This document shows, one piece after another, positions 37,959 to 47,772 of a stretch of 64,000 nucleotides of DNA. The position numbers were made by a program, and so were the translations under genes. Source of the stretch: Glaciecola sp. UBA2563 (GTDB taxonomy: Bacteria > Pseudomonadota > Gammaproteobacteria > Enterobacterales > Alteromonadaceae); the NCBI GenBank assembly GCA_002340325.1, contig DDLV01000018.1, forward strand, positions 1 through 64,000, in the 5' to 3' direction. Each line of letters starts with the position of its first letter. Within the stretch, counting starts at the first letter, position 1. Under the pieces are notes generated by a model. That model did no database searches. It saw nothing but the letters and a program-made list of their open reading frames with translations, and was not told the origin of the DNA.

Positions 37959-38849
37959 ATGGCTACACATCAATATCAACAAGACGCGAGAAATTACAAT
38001 ATCCTCATCAATATTAACGGTGAACTAGTACCTAGAGCCGAAGCTAAAATATCGGTATTCGACAGTGGATTCATACTTGGCGATGGCGTGTGGGAAGGCA
38101 TTCGATTACATAAGGGGAAACTCGCGTTCATCGAACAGCATATGTCGCGCCTGTATGATGGCGCAAAAGCCTTAGATATGGATATAGGCTTATCTAAACG
38201 TGCAATGGTAAAGAGACTCCTTGAAACATGTGAAGCGAATAATATGTCCGATGATGTTCATATTCGATTAATGGTAACGCGCGGTGAAAAATCTACGCCT
38301 TATCAAGATCCTCGAGTAACCATCTCAAATGCCACTGTTGTGATTATTGCGGAATACAAAAAACCTGTAGCCCAAACTACAGGCGTGAATCTTTTCACAA
38401 CGCACGTACGTCGAGGATATCCTGATGTACAAGATCCCGGGTTAAACACCCACTCAAAACTCAACTGTATTTTTGCTTGTATTCAAGCGTATAAAGCACA
38501 TGCAGATGAAGCATTAATGTTGGATCCACATGGTTTCGTAGCCACCTGTAATTCCACACATTTTTTTATCGTCACAAACGGTGAAGTTTGGACGTCAAGC
38601 GGGGACTATTGTCTAGACGGCATTACTCGAAACAATGTTATTCAACTGTGTAAAGATAACGACATACCGGTATATGAGAAGAACTTTCCGCTTGCAAAAG
38701 TCTATGCAGCAGATGAAGCTTTCATCACGGGTACTTTTGCAGGTCTTTCGTGGGTCGATAAGGTGGATGGACGGAAAATAGGTACTGGCGAAATACCCGT
38801 TATCAAAAGGCTAAATGCACTTTACCGAGACTTGATCGAACACCAATAA
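37959..38849 (+). CDS. Class IV PLP-dependent aminotransferase (BCAT/DAAT-like)
   Basis: A fold type IV aminotransferase of about 296 residues. Recognisable are VFDSGFILGDGVWEGIRL (about 40-57), the lysine that would bind pyridoxal phosphate in THSKLN, and the C-terminal EAFITGTFAGLSWV. The family includes branched-chain and D-amino acid aminotransferases and aminodeoxychorismate lyases; substrate is not set by sequence. ATG 37959 gives the normal N-terminus; homology upstream belongs to the decayed MarR gene. It is followed after 11 bases by a sulfotransferase gene, implying a joint pathway. Confidence 0.85.
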   Translation: MATHQYQQDARNYNILININGELVPRAEAKISVFDSGFILGDGVWEGIRLHKGKLAFIEQHMSRLYDGAKALDMDIGLSKRAMVKRLLETCEANNMSDDVHIRLMVTRGEKSTPYQDPRVTISNATVVIIAEYKKPVAQTTGVNLFTTHVRRGYPDVQDPGLNTHSKLNCIFACIQAYKAHADEALMLDPHGFVATCNSTHFFIVTNGEVWTSSGDYCLDGITRNNVIQLCKDNDIPVYEKNFPLAKVYAADEAFITGTFAGLSWVDKVDGRKIGTGEIPVIKRLNALYRDLIEHQ

Positions 38850-38860
38850 GCTAAATTGCT

Positions 38861-39589
38861 ATGAAACCCATCAGAATTGCCATGTGGTCGGGGCCTCGCA
38901 ACATATCAACTGCTATGATGCGCAGTTTCGAAAATCGCGCTGATACGTCGGTCGTGGATGAACCTTTTTATGCCTACTACCTATCACAGACTGGATTGCA
39001 ACATCCAATGTATCATGAGGTGATAAACTCTCAATCTACCGATCCATACCAACTGGCGTGGGAGTTAACTGAAAAACCGTTCAATACTGCAATACAATAT
39101 CAAAAGCATATGACACATCATATGATAGAAAAAATAGATCTTAGTTGGGTTAAGTCACTCAAACACTGCTTTTTAATTCGAAACCCAAAAGATATCTTGA
39201 TTTCATATTGCAAACAAAACACGCTAACCAGCGAACGCGATATTGGGATCATTCGCCAAGCAGAATTGTATAAGGAGTTCAGTCAGCATTATCATACTCC
39301 AATACCTGTTATCCAATCCGAATCAGTGTTGCAAAATCCTGTCAGAATGATAGGTATTCTCTGTGAAGCACTGAACATACCGTTTGACGATAGTATGCTT
39401 CAATGGCCACATGGATATAGAGAGTCCGATGGCGTTTGGGCAAAGCACTGGTATCGAAATGTTGTTAAATCTACTAAATTTCAAAAACAAACAGATTCAG
39501 ACAACGTGATATTAGACCAACTTCAGCAAAAGGTATTAGATGAATGTATGCCGGCATATGAGATTATGTTGAAGAATACTATTGTTTAA
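38861..39589 (+). CDS. Small sulfotransferase-family protein
   Basis: The 242-residue protein starts with a P-loop-like segment, IAMWSGPRNISTAMMRSFEN (about 5-24), comparable to the PAPS-binding loop of sulfotransferases, followed by VVDEPFYAYYL. A middle HCFLIRNPKDILISYCKQ segment resembles the 3'-phosphate-binding region (RNP..S). It is probably cytosolic. It is co-transcribed with the class IV aminotransferase (11-base gap). I recall plant proteins that join these two domain types in one chain, which would support a joint role; the pathway is undefined. True sulfotransferase activity is not proven by sequence. Confidence 0.78.
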   Translation: MKPIRIAMWSGPRNISTAMMRSFENRADTSVVDEPFYAYYLSQTGLQHPMYHEVINSQSTDPYQLAWELTEKPFNTAIQYQKHMTHHMIEKIDLSWVKSLKHCFLIRNPKDILISYCKQNTLTSERDIGIIRQAELYKEFSQHYHTPIPVIQSESVLQNPVRMIGILCEALNIPFDDSMLQWPHGYRESDGVWAKHWYRNVVKSTKFQKQTDSDNVILDQLQQKVLDECMPAYEIMLKNTIV

Positions 39590-39771
39590 GACCGTAGGCT
39601 CTACACGCTGTAAACAAAAGATGCCTATTAGTGATGCATTACCACGCATTAATTCTGTTTGCAGTACGCAATCCTGATCTATGTTAAAAAATACTCGTAA
39701 AAACGTGCTATATTTGACGGGTTGTATCACTCAAATCTTTTTATACACTTTCTGATGAGTTAAAGAAACAG

Positions 39772-40755
39772 ATGACAGCAAAAGAAAACATTAAAGTAAT
39801 TGTTCAAGCCATTAAAGCAGAAGATAGACGCCTGAGAGAAAAATATCCAATATTATCTCATCAGGATACCCTTGGCTTAGTGATTACACTAGTTTCATTC
39901 AGCGCAATGATTGGTTTAGCGGTACTTTATTATTTTGCGCTGATACCGGCTTGGGTGTGCATCATTTTGGCTGCTATTGTCGCATCTATTTCTCATGAAA
40001 TCGAACACGACCTCATTCACAAACAGTACTTCAGTAAAAAACCACTTATACACAACTTCATGATGTTAGTCGTCTGGATAATGCGACCTAACACAATAAA
40101 TCCATGGTATAGAAGAGAACTGCACCTGAACCATCATGCGGTGTCAGGTACCGAACAAGACTTAGAAGAACGCCTTGTCGGCAACGGTATAAAAAATCCA
40201 CTTCTTCGCTTAGTTGTTATCATGGATGGATTAATTGGACTTGTGCTAAACAGTAGAAAATTCAAAAAAGAAATAAAAGGATTCAGTTTTTTCAGAGTAC
40301 TTAATGCCGCATTCCCTATTGCAACGGCATATTTTGTTATTCTCTATTCGTTTTTGATATTCCACATCGCAAACTTCTTTTGGCCAATGACCGATATATC
40401 ACCTGCTTGGTTGCTAGCAACAATGGATGTATTCACGTTTTTGATGGTGGTTTTGATTGTGCCGAATATCATTCGTTCTACTTCACTTAACTTTGTGACA
40501 TCGTCAATGCACTACTATGGCAATGTGACTAATCTCTACGAGCAAACGCATGTGATCACAAGTCGCTGGTTTGCGCCGTTTCATTTGTTTTGTTTTAATT
40601 TCGGCAAAACGCACACCATCCATCATTATGTCCCAAATCAGCCATTTTACCTCAGGCAGCTTGTCAGCCGTGAAATCCATAAGGTGATGAAAAAGCACGG
40701 CGTGAGATTTAATGATTTTGCCAGCTTGAGAAGAGCAAACCTTTATACGTCCTAG
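39772..40755 (+). CDS. Fatty acid desaturase/hydroxylase-like membrane protein
   Basis: A 327-residue integral membrane protein with the three histidine boxes of the membrane diiron desaturase/hydroxylase superfamily: HEIEH (about 80-84), HLNHH (about 119-123) and HTIHH (about 282-286). About four to six membrane helices surround them. The regioselectivity and substrate (acyl lipid, alkane, carotenoid or other) cannot be told. It stands 182 bases after the sulfotransferase gene and may be a separate unit; promoter elements in that gap are not clear. Confidence 0.85.
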   Translation: MTAKENIKVIVQAIKAEDRRLREKYPILSHQDTLGLVITLVSFSAMIGLAVLYYFALIPAWVCIILAAIVASISHEIEHDLIHKQYFSKKPLIHNFMMLVVWIMRPNTINPWYRRELHLNHHAVSGTEQDLEERLVGNGIKNPLLRLVVIMDGLIGLVLNSRKFKKEIKGFSFFRVLNAAFPIATAYFVILYSFLIFHIANFFWPMTDISPAWLLATMDVFTFLMVVLIVPNIIRSTSLNFVTSSMHYYGNVTNLYEQTHVITSRWFAPFHLFCFNFGKTHTIHHYVPNQPFYLRQLVSREIHKVMKKHGVRFNDFASLRRANLYTS

Positions 40756-40798
40756 CAAAGCAACGTTGTCTTACAGTAAAAGCGATTGGACGTTTTAA

Positions 40799-41671
40799 AT
40801 GAAGCACGCTATTCAAAATGCGCATCTAGAGGTAAAAATTAATACTCAAGGGGCGGAAATATGCAGTTTACGCGAAAGATCAAATGCGATTGAGTATATA
40901 TGGCAAGCTGATAAGAAACATTGGGCTCGCCATGCCCCCATTCTGTTCCCAATAGTAGGTAAGTTAAAAGATGACACTTACCTGTATGGTGAACAAACAT
41001 TTAATATGACGCAGCATGGGTTTGCCCGTGACTCTGAGTTTAGCGTAGTTGCTAAAGACGATGTGTCTATCACCTTCGAATTAACATATAGCGACGAAAC
41101 ACTATCGATTTATCCCGCGCGATTTGTACTTCAGGTCACTTATGAACTAATGGAACGTTGCCTAGCAGTAAAATACGAAGTGATAAACTCAGATAATAAG
41201 ACCATCTACTTTTCCATTGGTGGCCACCCCGCATTTAATTGTCCAATTGTAACAGGCGAAAAACGCTCGGATTATTTCCTCATGTTTAACAAGCATGAAA
41301 CAGAAAAAGCGTACATTTTGAAAAACGGATTACTGACAAACGAACAACAAGGCGTCATTGAGAACGACTGCAAATTACCTATCTTTGATAATCTATTCGA
41401 ACAAGATGCGCTGATTTTCAAAGACCTAAAGTCAGATGCAGTGACACTTGTTGATAAATCACAGAAACCCGTTTTGTCACTGGAATTCCCCGATACTCCT
41501 TACCTTGGTATCTGGTCTAAAAGCCAATCCGCTCCTTTTCTATGTATCGAGCCATGGTTTGGACTCGCAGACCACGTAAACTCAAATAATGACTTCACTA
41601 AAAAAGAAGGGATCATCGAAGTAGCCTCCCATGCCAGATTTAAAAGTGAATTTAGTATTATTATTCACTAG
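40799..41671 (+). CDS. LacX-like aldose 1-epimerase family protein
   Basis: The 290-residue protein follows the galactose mutarotase fold. Typical LacX-group segments are GAEICSLRER near the N-terminus, YIWQADKKHWARHAPILFPI, QHGFARDSEF with its histidine, GGHPAFNCP, and EPWFGLADH near the C-terminus. The sugar substrate is unknown. It lies 43 bases after the desaturase-like gene. A large inverted repeat begins 65 bases after its stop codon. Confidence 0.85.
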   Translation: MKHAIQNAHLEVKINTQGAEICSLRERSNAIEYIWQADKKHWARHAPILFPIVGKLKDDTYLYGEQTFNMTQHGFARDSEFSVVAKDDVSITFELTYSDETLSIYPARFVLQVTYELMERCLAVKYEVINSDNKTIYFSIGGHPAFNCPIVTGEKRSDYFLMFNKHETEKAYILKNGLLTNEQQGVIENDCKLPIFDNLFEQDALIFKDLKSDAVTLVDKSQKPVLSLEFPDTPYLGIWSKSQSAPFLCIEPWFGLADHVNSNNDFTKKEGIIEVASHARFKSEFSIIIH

Positions 41672-41735
41672 ACGCACTTATCTTGGTTTTCGGTAGGATT
41701 ATTGTTTCAGGTAGTTTGAAAAAGCGTTTGTGGTG

Positions 41736-41856
41736 GATAGTAGGCCCTGATTGTGGGTAAAAATAAAGTGTCAAAAAACATGGATGTTTTTTGACAAGCG
41801 CCACAAGGAAGTGCTCGCAGCGGCTTTATTTTTATCCACAATCAGGGCCTACTATC
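41736..41856. repeat. 121-bp nested inverted repeat
   Basis: The outer arms are 41736-41768 and 41824-41856 (33 bases each, pairing at 32 of 33 positions; one mismatch). Inside lies a perfect 13-bp inverted repeat, 41769-41781 and 41784-41796 (TGTCAAAAAACAT and its complement) with loop GG. The remaining 27 bases (41797-41823) contain GGAAGTG and GCTCGC. As a whole it can fold into a cruciform with a second hairpin. It has no coding content and looks like a small mobile or repetitive intergenic element (MITE- or REP-like); it may also act as a terminator for the epimerase gene. Confidence 0.85.
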
Positions 41857-41908
41857 TTTTGCATAGAGCGTTCCCCAGTTTAACTTTTCTAGCTCACACG
41901 TCCATTTT

Positions 41909-41943
41909 TGAATAATTATTTATTTTTATTGCATAATTATATT
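41909..41943. promoter_or_regulatory. Two predicted ArgR (ARG) boxes of the arginine operon
   Basis: TGAATAATTATTTA at 41909-41922 and TGCATAATTATATT at 41930-41943 each resemble the ArgR consensus TGAAT-N4-ATTCA. Their centres are 21 bases apart, the spacing of tandem ARG boxes in E. coli. They overlap a possible -35 TTGCAT (41929-41934) with a weak -10 near 41951. ArgR with arginine would repress argCBFGH. The rest of the gap (41857-42138) also contains a small inverted repeat, ATTTGTAAT and ATTACAAAAT near 42071-42098. Confidence 0.75.
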
Positions 41944-42138
41944 TTAATGGTAAGCTATGCACTTAGTTGATTCGACATCTGTCAACTAATGATGTTGTTG
42001 TTGATGTCTCCCTTTGTTAAGCTGGCGGAAATTTTAAAGTCAGCATTTATATACACGGTGCTATGAGTGGATTTGTAATTATCGTTTGATTACAAAATCA
42101 CTTTGCACCTTTTTTTATTTGGAAATGAAAGAAAGACA

Positions 42139-43149
42139 ATGAAAGTCAGTGTCATCGGCGCTAGTGGCTATACTGGTGCTCAATTAGTACATTATTTGCA
42201 TAATCATCCAAAATTTGAAGTTCAGCAGTGCTTTGTATCTGAGCATAGTCAAGATGCGGCTAAAAAGCTTAATGACTTGCACGGCTTTTTAGCAAAAGAT
42301 TGCGATTACCGCCTTGAACCTCTGTCCAGTGAGAATATAAAGCAGGTTGGTGATGAAAACGCGGCGGTTTTTCTTGCATTGCCGCACGAAGCAAGCCATC
42401 ACTGGGTGTCGGAACTCTCAACCACAAACGCCAAAATCTTCGATTTATCAGCAGCTTACCGTTTAAGTGATATGCCTGCTTTTGCAAAGTACTACGGATT
42501 TGACCATGAGTACCAGGCATTGCAGCAATCATCTACTTACGGATTGGTTGAATGGAATACTAACGACATAAAAAACGCACAAGTAGTGGCTGTGCCTGGC
42601 TGCTACCCAACGGCATCACTCTTAGCTCTCAAACCTTTAATTGAAAACAATTTGGTCGATGCTACAAAAATCCCCGTGATTAACGCAGTCAGCGGAGTTA
42701 GTGGTGCAGGAAGAAAAGCATCACTTACGACTAGCTTTTATGAAGTTAGTTTAAATCCTTACGGTGTGCATACGCACAGACATATCCCCGAAATAGAAGA
42801 ACACGCAGGCTGCCCTGTCATTTTTACGCCTCATCTTGGCAATTTTAAACGCGGAATTCTGGCAACGGTGACTGTGTTTTTAAACGACAATGCCACATCA
42901 GAAAATATCGATGCTGCTTATCATCACGCATATGCAAATTGTGACCTCATACGTTTAAAAGCCAATTGGCCAAAAGTCGATGATGTTGTGAACACATCAT
43001 ACTGTGATCTGCACTGGGATTTTAATGAGGAAAAATCATGTGTCATTGTCGCAAGTGCTATTGATAACCTATTAAAGGGTGCTTCCTCGCAGGCCATACA
43101 ATGTGCAAATCTAGCGTTCGGTTTACCGGATAGTTTGGGGCTTAAGTAA
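42139..43149 (+). CDS. argC: N-acetyl-gamma-glutamyl-phosphate reductase
   Basis: ArgC performs the third step of arginine synthesis, reducing N-acetylglutamyl phosphate with NADPH. ATG 42139 gives 336 residues beginning KVSVIGASGYTGAQLVHYL (cofactor loop). The catalytic cysteine is in VPGCYPTAS, and HRHIPEIEEHAG carries the catalytic histidine. It is the first gene of argCBFGH. An in-frame ATG at 42103 is rejected because homology begins at 42139. Confidence 0.97.
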   Translation: MKVSVIGASGYTGAQLVHYLHNHPKFEVQQCFVSEHSQDAAKKLNDLHGFLAKDCDYRLEPLSSENIKQVGDENAAVFLALPHEASHHWVSELSTTNAKIFDLSAAYRLSDMPAFAKYYGFDHEYQALQQSSTYGLVEWNTNDIKNAQVVAVPGCYPTASLLALKPLIENNLVDATKIPVINAVSGVSGAGRKASLTTSFYEVSLNPYGVHTHRHIPEIEEHAGCPVIFTPHLGNFKRGILATVTVFLNDNATSENIDAAYHHAYANCDLIRLKANWPKVDDVVNTSYCDLHWDFNEEKSCVIVASAIDNLLKGASSQAIQCANLAFGLPDSLGLK

Positions 43150-43150
43150 G

Positions 43151-43933
43151 ATGACACTACAAGCACCTATCGTTGTAAAAATCGGTGGCAAATTCTTTGA
43201 TGACATGAGTTATGACGAAAAAACGGTGGAAGGCTTCTTTGCAAAAATAGACGCTTTCGTCGCGAAAAAAAGGCAAGTTGTGTTGGTGCATGGTGGTGGG
43301 ACACAAGTCACCGCGCTAATTGATAAACTAGGCAGTAAAACAAAAAAGATCAACGGCCTGAGGGTTACCCCCGATGGCGATATTGATATTGTAGCTGGCG
43401 TACTTGCAGGACAACTGAACAAGCGATTAGTTGCCAAATTGTCTTCTCGTTCTTTTTCATCGGTGGGAATTAGTCTCGTCGATGGTAATATCGCCACTTG
43501 TAAACAAGTGTCTGAAGAATTGGGATGGGTCGGTGCCCCCTCTGATGGAGACGCCGCTCTGTTAACAACACTTCTTGATAAAAACTTTATACCCGTGGTT
43601 GCTACCATCGGCAGAGACAACCAAGGTAACCTGTTTAACGTTAATGCTGACCATGCTGCAATGCATATAGCTAAGTTAATACATGCAGAGCTAGTACTTC
43701 TATCTGACGTTAAGGGTGTCCTCGATGCCAACAAATGTCTTATTGAAGAACTGCGTGCAGATGATATTAAGACGTTAATAGATTCGTCGGTAATAACTGA
43801 TGGCATGCTGGTTAAAGTCAACGCAGCCAAATCGGTCGCAGATCAGTTGCAACAAAACGTTACCATAGCAAGCTGGAGTGACAGTGCGGGTGGCACTCAA
43901 ATTATCCCAGAAAAAACAAACGTAATTGCCTGA
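43151..43933 (+). CDS. argB: Acetylglutamate kinase
   Basis: ArgB phosphorylates N-acetylglutamate (second step of arginine synthesis). The 260-residue amino-acid kinase has VVKIGGKFFDD, the LVHGGGTQV loop, and GDAALLT. The short length and sequence place it in the arginine-insensitive E. coli-like type, so feedback control is likely to act on ArgA. It starts one base after the argC stop. Confidence 0.96.
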   Translation: MTLQAPIVVKIGGKFFDDMSYDEKTVEGFFAKIDAFVAKKRQVVLVHGGGTQVTALIDKLGSKTKKINGLRVTPDGDIDIVAGVLAGQLNKRLVAKLSSRSFSSVGISLVDGNIATCKQVSEELGWVGAPSDGDAALLTTLLDKNFIPVVATIGRDNQGNLFNVNADHAAMHIAKLIHAELVLLSDVKGVLDANKCLIEELRADDIKTLIDSSVITDGMLVKVNAAKSVADQLQQNVTIASWSDSAGGTQIIPEKTNVIA

Positions 43934-43950
43934 GAAGAGGAAGTAGGCAC

Positions 43951-44877
43951 ATGCACACAGATTTATTGAGTTTTCAGTTTTGGACCGCTGAACAAGCAAA
44001 ATCAATTTTGGACCTAGCGATAAAGATCAAGTCATCCCCCAGTAAATACGCCAATACTCTATCTGGAAAAACGGTAGTGGCGTTATTTGAAAAACCCAGC
44101 TTGCGCACAAGGGTGAGCTTTGACATTGGCATCAATAAACTAGGTGGTCATATGGTATATGTCGATAGTCAAAATCAACCTATGGAAGAGCGCGAAGATC
44201 CTATTGACGTAGGTGCAAACTTATCTCAGTGGACGGATGCAGTTGTAGCGAGAGTGTTTTCTCACGAAACACTGGTTAAGCTTGCCGCTGGCAGCGACAT
44301 CCCGGTGATAAATGCGCTGTGTGATCGCTTTCATCCCTGTCAGGCGCTAGCAGATTATTTGACGCTGACTGAAGCCGACGGGGAGTTAAAAGGCAAAACG
44401 CTTGCATATATCGGTGATGGGAACAATGTGACACACAGTCTCCTGATATTGGGTATTTTGTTGGGCGTTAACCAAACGGTTGTTACACCCGTTGGATATG
44501 AGATAAACGACAACATTCAGGCATTTGTGACTGAACTCGCTGAAAAGCATAATGTCACACTCTCGTTTAGTAGTGACATCGAAGTGCTTAATAACGTAGA
44601 TTACATCTATACCGATACGTGGCTATCAATGGGGGATAGCACCCCACTTCATCATATAAAAGACAAATTCATGCCCTATCAAATCAATATGGCGCTGTTG
44701 AACAAAACGGGCGCAAGATACGTTATGCACTGTCAACCCGCGCATCGCGACCTTGAGATCACTGGCGAAGTAATGGATGGTGAATGTTCTCTATTAATGC
44801 AGCAAGCCGGAAATAGAATGCACGCACAAAATGCAATACTGGCATATCTTGTCGGCAATGTTGCCTTAGACGATTAG
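43951..44877 (+). CDS. argF: Ornithine carbamoyltransferase
   Basis: ArgF joins carbamoyl phosphate to ornithine to give citrulline. The 308-residue enzyme has the carbamoyl-phosphate motif EKPSLRTRVSFD, the FHPCQALADYLTL segment, DTWLSMGD and the MHCQPAHR loop. HCQP in place of HCLP is the variant also found in the Shewanella-type enzyme, so it is not a defect. GAGG precedes the ATG, 17 bases after argB. Confidence 0.96.
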   Translation: MHTDLLSFQFWTAEQAKSILDLAIKIKSSPSKYANTLSGKTVVALFEKPSLRTRVSFDIGINKLGGHMVYVDSQNQPMEEREDPIDVGANLSQWTDAVVARVFSHETLVKLAAGSDIPVINALCDRFHPCQALADYLTLTEADGELKGKTLAYIGDGNNVTHSLLILGILLGVNQTVVTPVGYEINDNIQAFVTELAEKHNVTLSFSSDIEVLNNVDYIYTDTWLSMGDSTPLHHIKDKFMPYQINMALLNKTGARYVMHCQPAHRDLEITGEVMDGECSLLMQQAGNRMHAQNAILAYLVGNVALDD

Positions 44878-44941
44878 GTTTGGAAATTAGGACGTAGATC
44901 GCAGAATCTAGGTTGGAATTAAAGTTTTTCAGGATTTTCTT

Positions 44942-46159
44942 ATGTCAAAAGTAAATAAAGTGGTACTTGCTTATTCTGGTGGTTTGGACACATCAGCCAT
45001 TATTCCGTGGTTAAAGGAAAACTATGATGATTGTGAAGTCGTCGCATTCGCTGCGGATGTTGGTCAAGGTGACGAAGAGCTGATCGGTTTAGAAGAAAAG
45101 GCAATCGCCACCGGAGCAAGTGAATGCCACATCATCGATTTAAAAGAAAAAATTGTTTCTGATGTGATTTTCCCCACTGTCAAAACAGGTGCTGTATATG
45201 AAGGAGAATACCTGTTAGGTACCTCTATGGCGAGACCAATAATTGCGCAAGCACAGGTTGAAATCGCACGCATGGTAGGCGCAGATGCGCTGAGTCATGG
45301 CTGCACAGGCAAAGGCAATGATCAAGTCAGATTTGAAAGCGCTTTTGCTGCTCTAGCGCCTGATTTGAGTGTAATAGCCCCATGGCGAGAGTGGGATATG
45401 TCCTCTCGCGAAGAGCTACTGGCATATCTGGCTGAAAGAGATATTCAAACAAGTGCGTCTGCCACTAAAATTTATAGTCGTGATGCGAATGTTTGGCATA
45501 TCTCGCATGAAGGCGGAGAGATTGAAGACCCTTGGCATGCGCCATTTGATGATATCTGGACGATGACCAAATCGCCGATGCAAGCACCAGATGAGCCTGC
45601 CACCGTAATGCTTAGTTTTGACAAGGGAAACTTAATCGCCGTTGACGGCAAATCACTATCTCCCTACCAAGCATTAGTCGCGTTAAACGAAATTGGCAGC
45701 GAACACGGTATTGGCAGGACTGACATTGTAGAAAACCGTTTAGTTGGAATGAAATCTCGTGGATGTTATGAAACACCAGGAGGCACTATCTTAATGAAAG
45801 CTTATAAAGCATTGGAGTGTCTTGTTTTAGACAAATCTGCGCTTAAATTTAGAGAGCAGGTTGGGCTCGAGTTTTCACATTTGATCTATGATGGCAGATG
45901 GTTCACCGCACTTTGCGATAGCTTGCTGGCGGCTGCAGATAGTTTTGCGCAGTTGGTAACAGGAGATGTTGTGATCCAGCTGTATAAAGGCAATGCCAAT
46001 GTTATTCAAAGACGTTCGCCGAACAGCCTTTACTCCGAGGATTTTGCAACGTTTGGCGAAGATGACGTATATGACCAATCTCATGCCGAAGGCTTTATTC
46101 GACTGTTCAGTCTATCGAGCAGAATTAAAGCATTAAAAGACCAAGGTCAAACGAAATAG
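44942..46159 (+). CDS. argG: Argininosuccinate synthase
   Basis: ArgG condenses citrulline and aspartate using ATP. The 405-residue protein starts with the PP-loop [19 protein letters not shown] and has [36 protein letters not shown] and [13 protein letters not shown]. It follows argF by 64 bases in the arginine operon. All motifs are intact. Confidence 0.97.
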   Translation: MSKVNKVVLAYSGGLDTSAIIPWLKENYDDCEVVAFAADVGQGDEELIGLEEKAIATGASECHIIDLKEKIVSDVIFPTVKTGAVYEGEYLLGTSMARPIIAQAQVEIARMVGADALSHGCTGKGNDQVRFESAFAALAPDLSVIAPWREWDMSSREELLAYLAERDIQTSASATKIYSRDANVWHISHEGGEIEDPWHAPFDDIWTMTKSPMQAPDEPATVMLSFDKGNLIAVDGKSLSPYQALVALNEIGSEHGIGRTDIVENRLVGMKSRGCYETPGGTILMKAYKALECLVLDKSALKFREQVGLEFSHLIYDGRWFTALCDSLLAAADSFAQLVTGDVVIQLYKGNANVIQRRSPNSLYSEDFATFGEDDVYDQSHAEGFIRLFSLSSRIKALKDQGQTK

Positions 46160-46181
46160 CGAGCATAACGAGGAGCAAAAC

Positions 46182-47579
46182 ATGGCACTCTGGGGTGGCC
46201 GATTTAGCGGTGAAACAAGCAGCATGTTCAAGCAAGTCAACGACTCATTACCGTTTGATTACCGGCTGGCCGAGCAAGACATAAAAGGATCCATTGCTTG
46301 GTCAAAAGCACTTGCAAACGCAAAAGTACTAACGGCTGAAGAACAACAGTCTATAGAAGCTGCGCTTAGTAAGCTTTTAATAAACGTAGAGCAAGGCGAA
46401 GTGGATTTTGCGTCATCTGAGGAAGAAGATATCCATAGTTTTGTTGAATCCTATTTGATTGACACTATTGGGGATTTGGGTAAGAAGTTACATACCGGCC
46501 GCAGCAGAAATGACCAAGTTGCGACTGATTTAAGGTTGTGGACAAAAACACACATACAGCAGCTACAAGCAGATGTAGTGCAACTCATTGATGCTGTATT
46601 GCATGCAGCTTCACGTAATGGCGACGTCATCATACCTGGCTATACGCATCTTCAACGCGCACAACCAGTGTTATTTTCACACTGGTGTCTAGCTTATGTT
46701 GAAATGTTCAAACGCGATTTACATCGTCTCGATGATGCGTTAAACCGCATTAATCAAAGCCCCCTTGGTTGCGGCGCGCTTGCGGGAACAACATTTCCCA
46801 TCGATCGAGAAGCGTTAGCCAAAGATCTTGGTTTTGATACTCCCTGTTTGAATAGCTTAGATGCTGTATCCGACAGAGACTTTGTACTCGACCTATTGTT
46901 TAGTTCAAGCACTGGCATGATGCACTTATCTAGACTTGCTGAAGACCTCATTTTTTACAATTCAGGCGAAGCAGGATTTTTACAGTTAAGCGATGCTGTT
47001 ACCTCTGGCTCTTCATTGATGCCGCAAAAGAAAAATCCCGATGCGTTAGAATTAATGCGAGGGAAATGTGGAAGGGTTTTTGGGCATTTGCAAGGGTTGC
47101 TGGTGACTATGAAAGGCCTCCCACTTGCCTACAATAAAGATATGCAGGAAGATAAGGAGGGCGCTTTTGATGCAGTTTTGCAGTATCACATTTGCTTGCA
47201 AATCGCAGTAGAGGTGATTTCAACACTAAAGCTTAATGACACAGCAACTACCAAAGCTGCGCAGCAAGGGTATGCAAATGCAACGGAACTGGCAGACTAT
47301 CTGGTTGACAAAAACATGCCATTTCGTACTGCCCACGATGTCGCAGGACAAGCAGTAATGCTGGCCATTTCAAAAGGTGTAGCGCTTGAACAGTTACCAC
47401 TAGAGGAGCTAAAAGGATTAAGTGACTTGATTGGTGAAGATGTATTTGAATGTTTAGCACTTGAAGCGGTAATTGCTAAACGCAACATCTTAGGTGGAAC
47501 AAGTCACAAAACGGTGTCGGATGCATTACATCTCGAATTGGAAAAGCTTGACCGATTGAAAGAAACCTATTTAACCTGA
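46182..47579 (+). CDS. argH: Argininosuccinate lyase
   Basis: ArgH splits argininosuccinate into arginine and fumarate, the last step of the pathway. The 465-residue protein has the family signature [16 protein letters not shown], the N-terminal [24 protein letters not shown], and [12 protein letters not shown]. In several marine gammaproteobacteria argH is reported fused to an acetyltransferase; here it has normal length with no extra domain, and argA is separate. Confidence 0.97.
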   Translation: MALWGGRFSGETSSMFKQVNDSLPFDYRLAEQDIKGSIAWSKALANAKVLTAEEQQSIEAALSKLLINVEQGEVDFASSEEEDIHSFVESYLIDTIGDLGKKLHTGRSRNDQVATDLRLWTKTHIQQLQADVVQLIDAVLHAASRNGDVIIPGYTHLQRAQPVLFSHWCLAYVEMFKRDLHRLDDALNRINQSPLGCGALAGTTFPIDREALAKDLGFDTPCLNSLDAVSDRDFVLDLLFSSSTGMMHLSRLAEDLIFYNSGEAGFLQLSDAVTSGSSLMPQKKNPDALELMRGKCGRVFGHLQGLLVTMKGLPLAYNKDMQEDKEGAFDAVLQYHICLQIAVEVISTLKLNDTATTKAAQQGYANATELADYLVDKNMPFRTAHDVAGQAVMLAISKGVALEQLPLEELKGLSDLIGEDVFECLALEAVIAKRNILGGTSHKTVSDALHLELEKLDRLKETYLT

Positions 47580-47667
47580 ACTCTGGATAAGGATACTTGC
47601 AAGTGTATGATTTGATTTATAAATGTAAGAGCGTCAATCAGGCGTTGATAAAAAGTTCAGAGACAAG

Positions 47668-47706
47668 GCGCTCGAGCGCAGGAATAACTAGTTATTTCAA
47701 GCTTGA
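47668..47706. repeat. Three adjacent palindromes upstream of argA
   Basis: Perfect palindromes GCGCTCGAGCGC (47668-47679), AATAACTAGTTATT (47683-47696) and TCAAGCTTGA (47697-47706) lie side by side in the 193-base gap between argH and the argA start. The arrangement may be an intergenic repeat or a multi-hairpin regulatory leader. It is not a typical ARG box. The function is unknown. Confidence 0.6.
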
Positions 47707-47772
47707 GCAACGCAGTATATGGGCTTTTTTTCAATGCTTGACGAGGAGGCTTATCCAGAGTTCAGGTTATTT

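Noticed and set aside
43210..43830. A long open frame on the minus strand inside argB
   Set aside because: It is antisense to a well-supported kinase gene, with no ribosome site or recognised domain.
43951..44877. HCQP instead of HCLP in ArgF as a sign of altered substrate (acetylornithine)
   Set aside because: The HCQPAHR variant is what I recall from Shewanella-type ornithine enzymes, and the SxRTR motif is standard.
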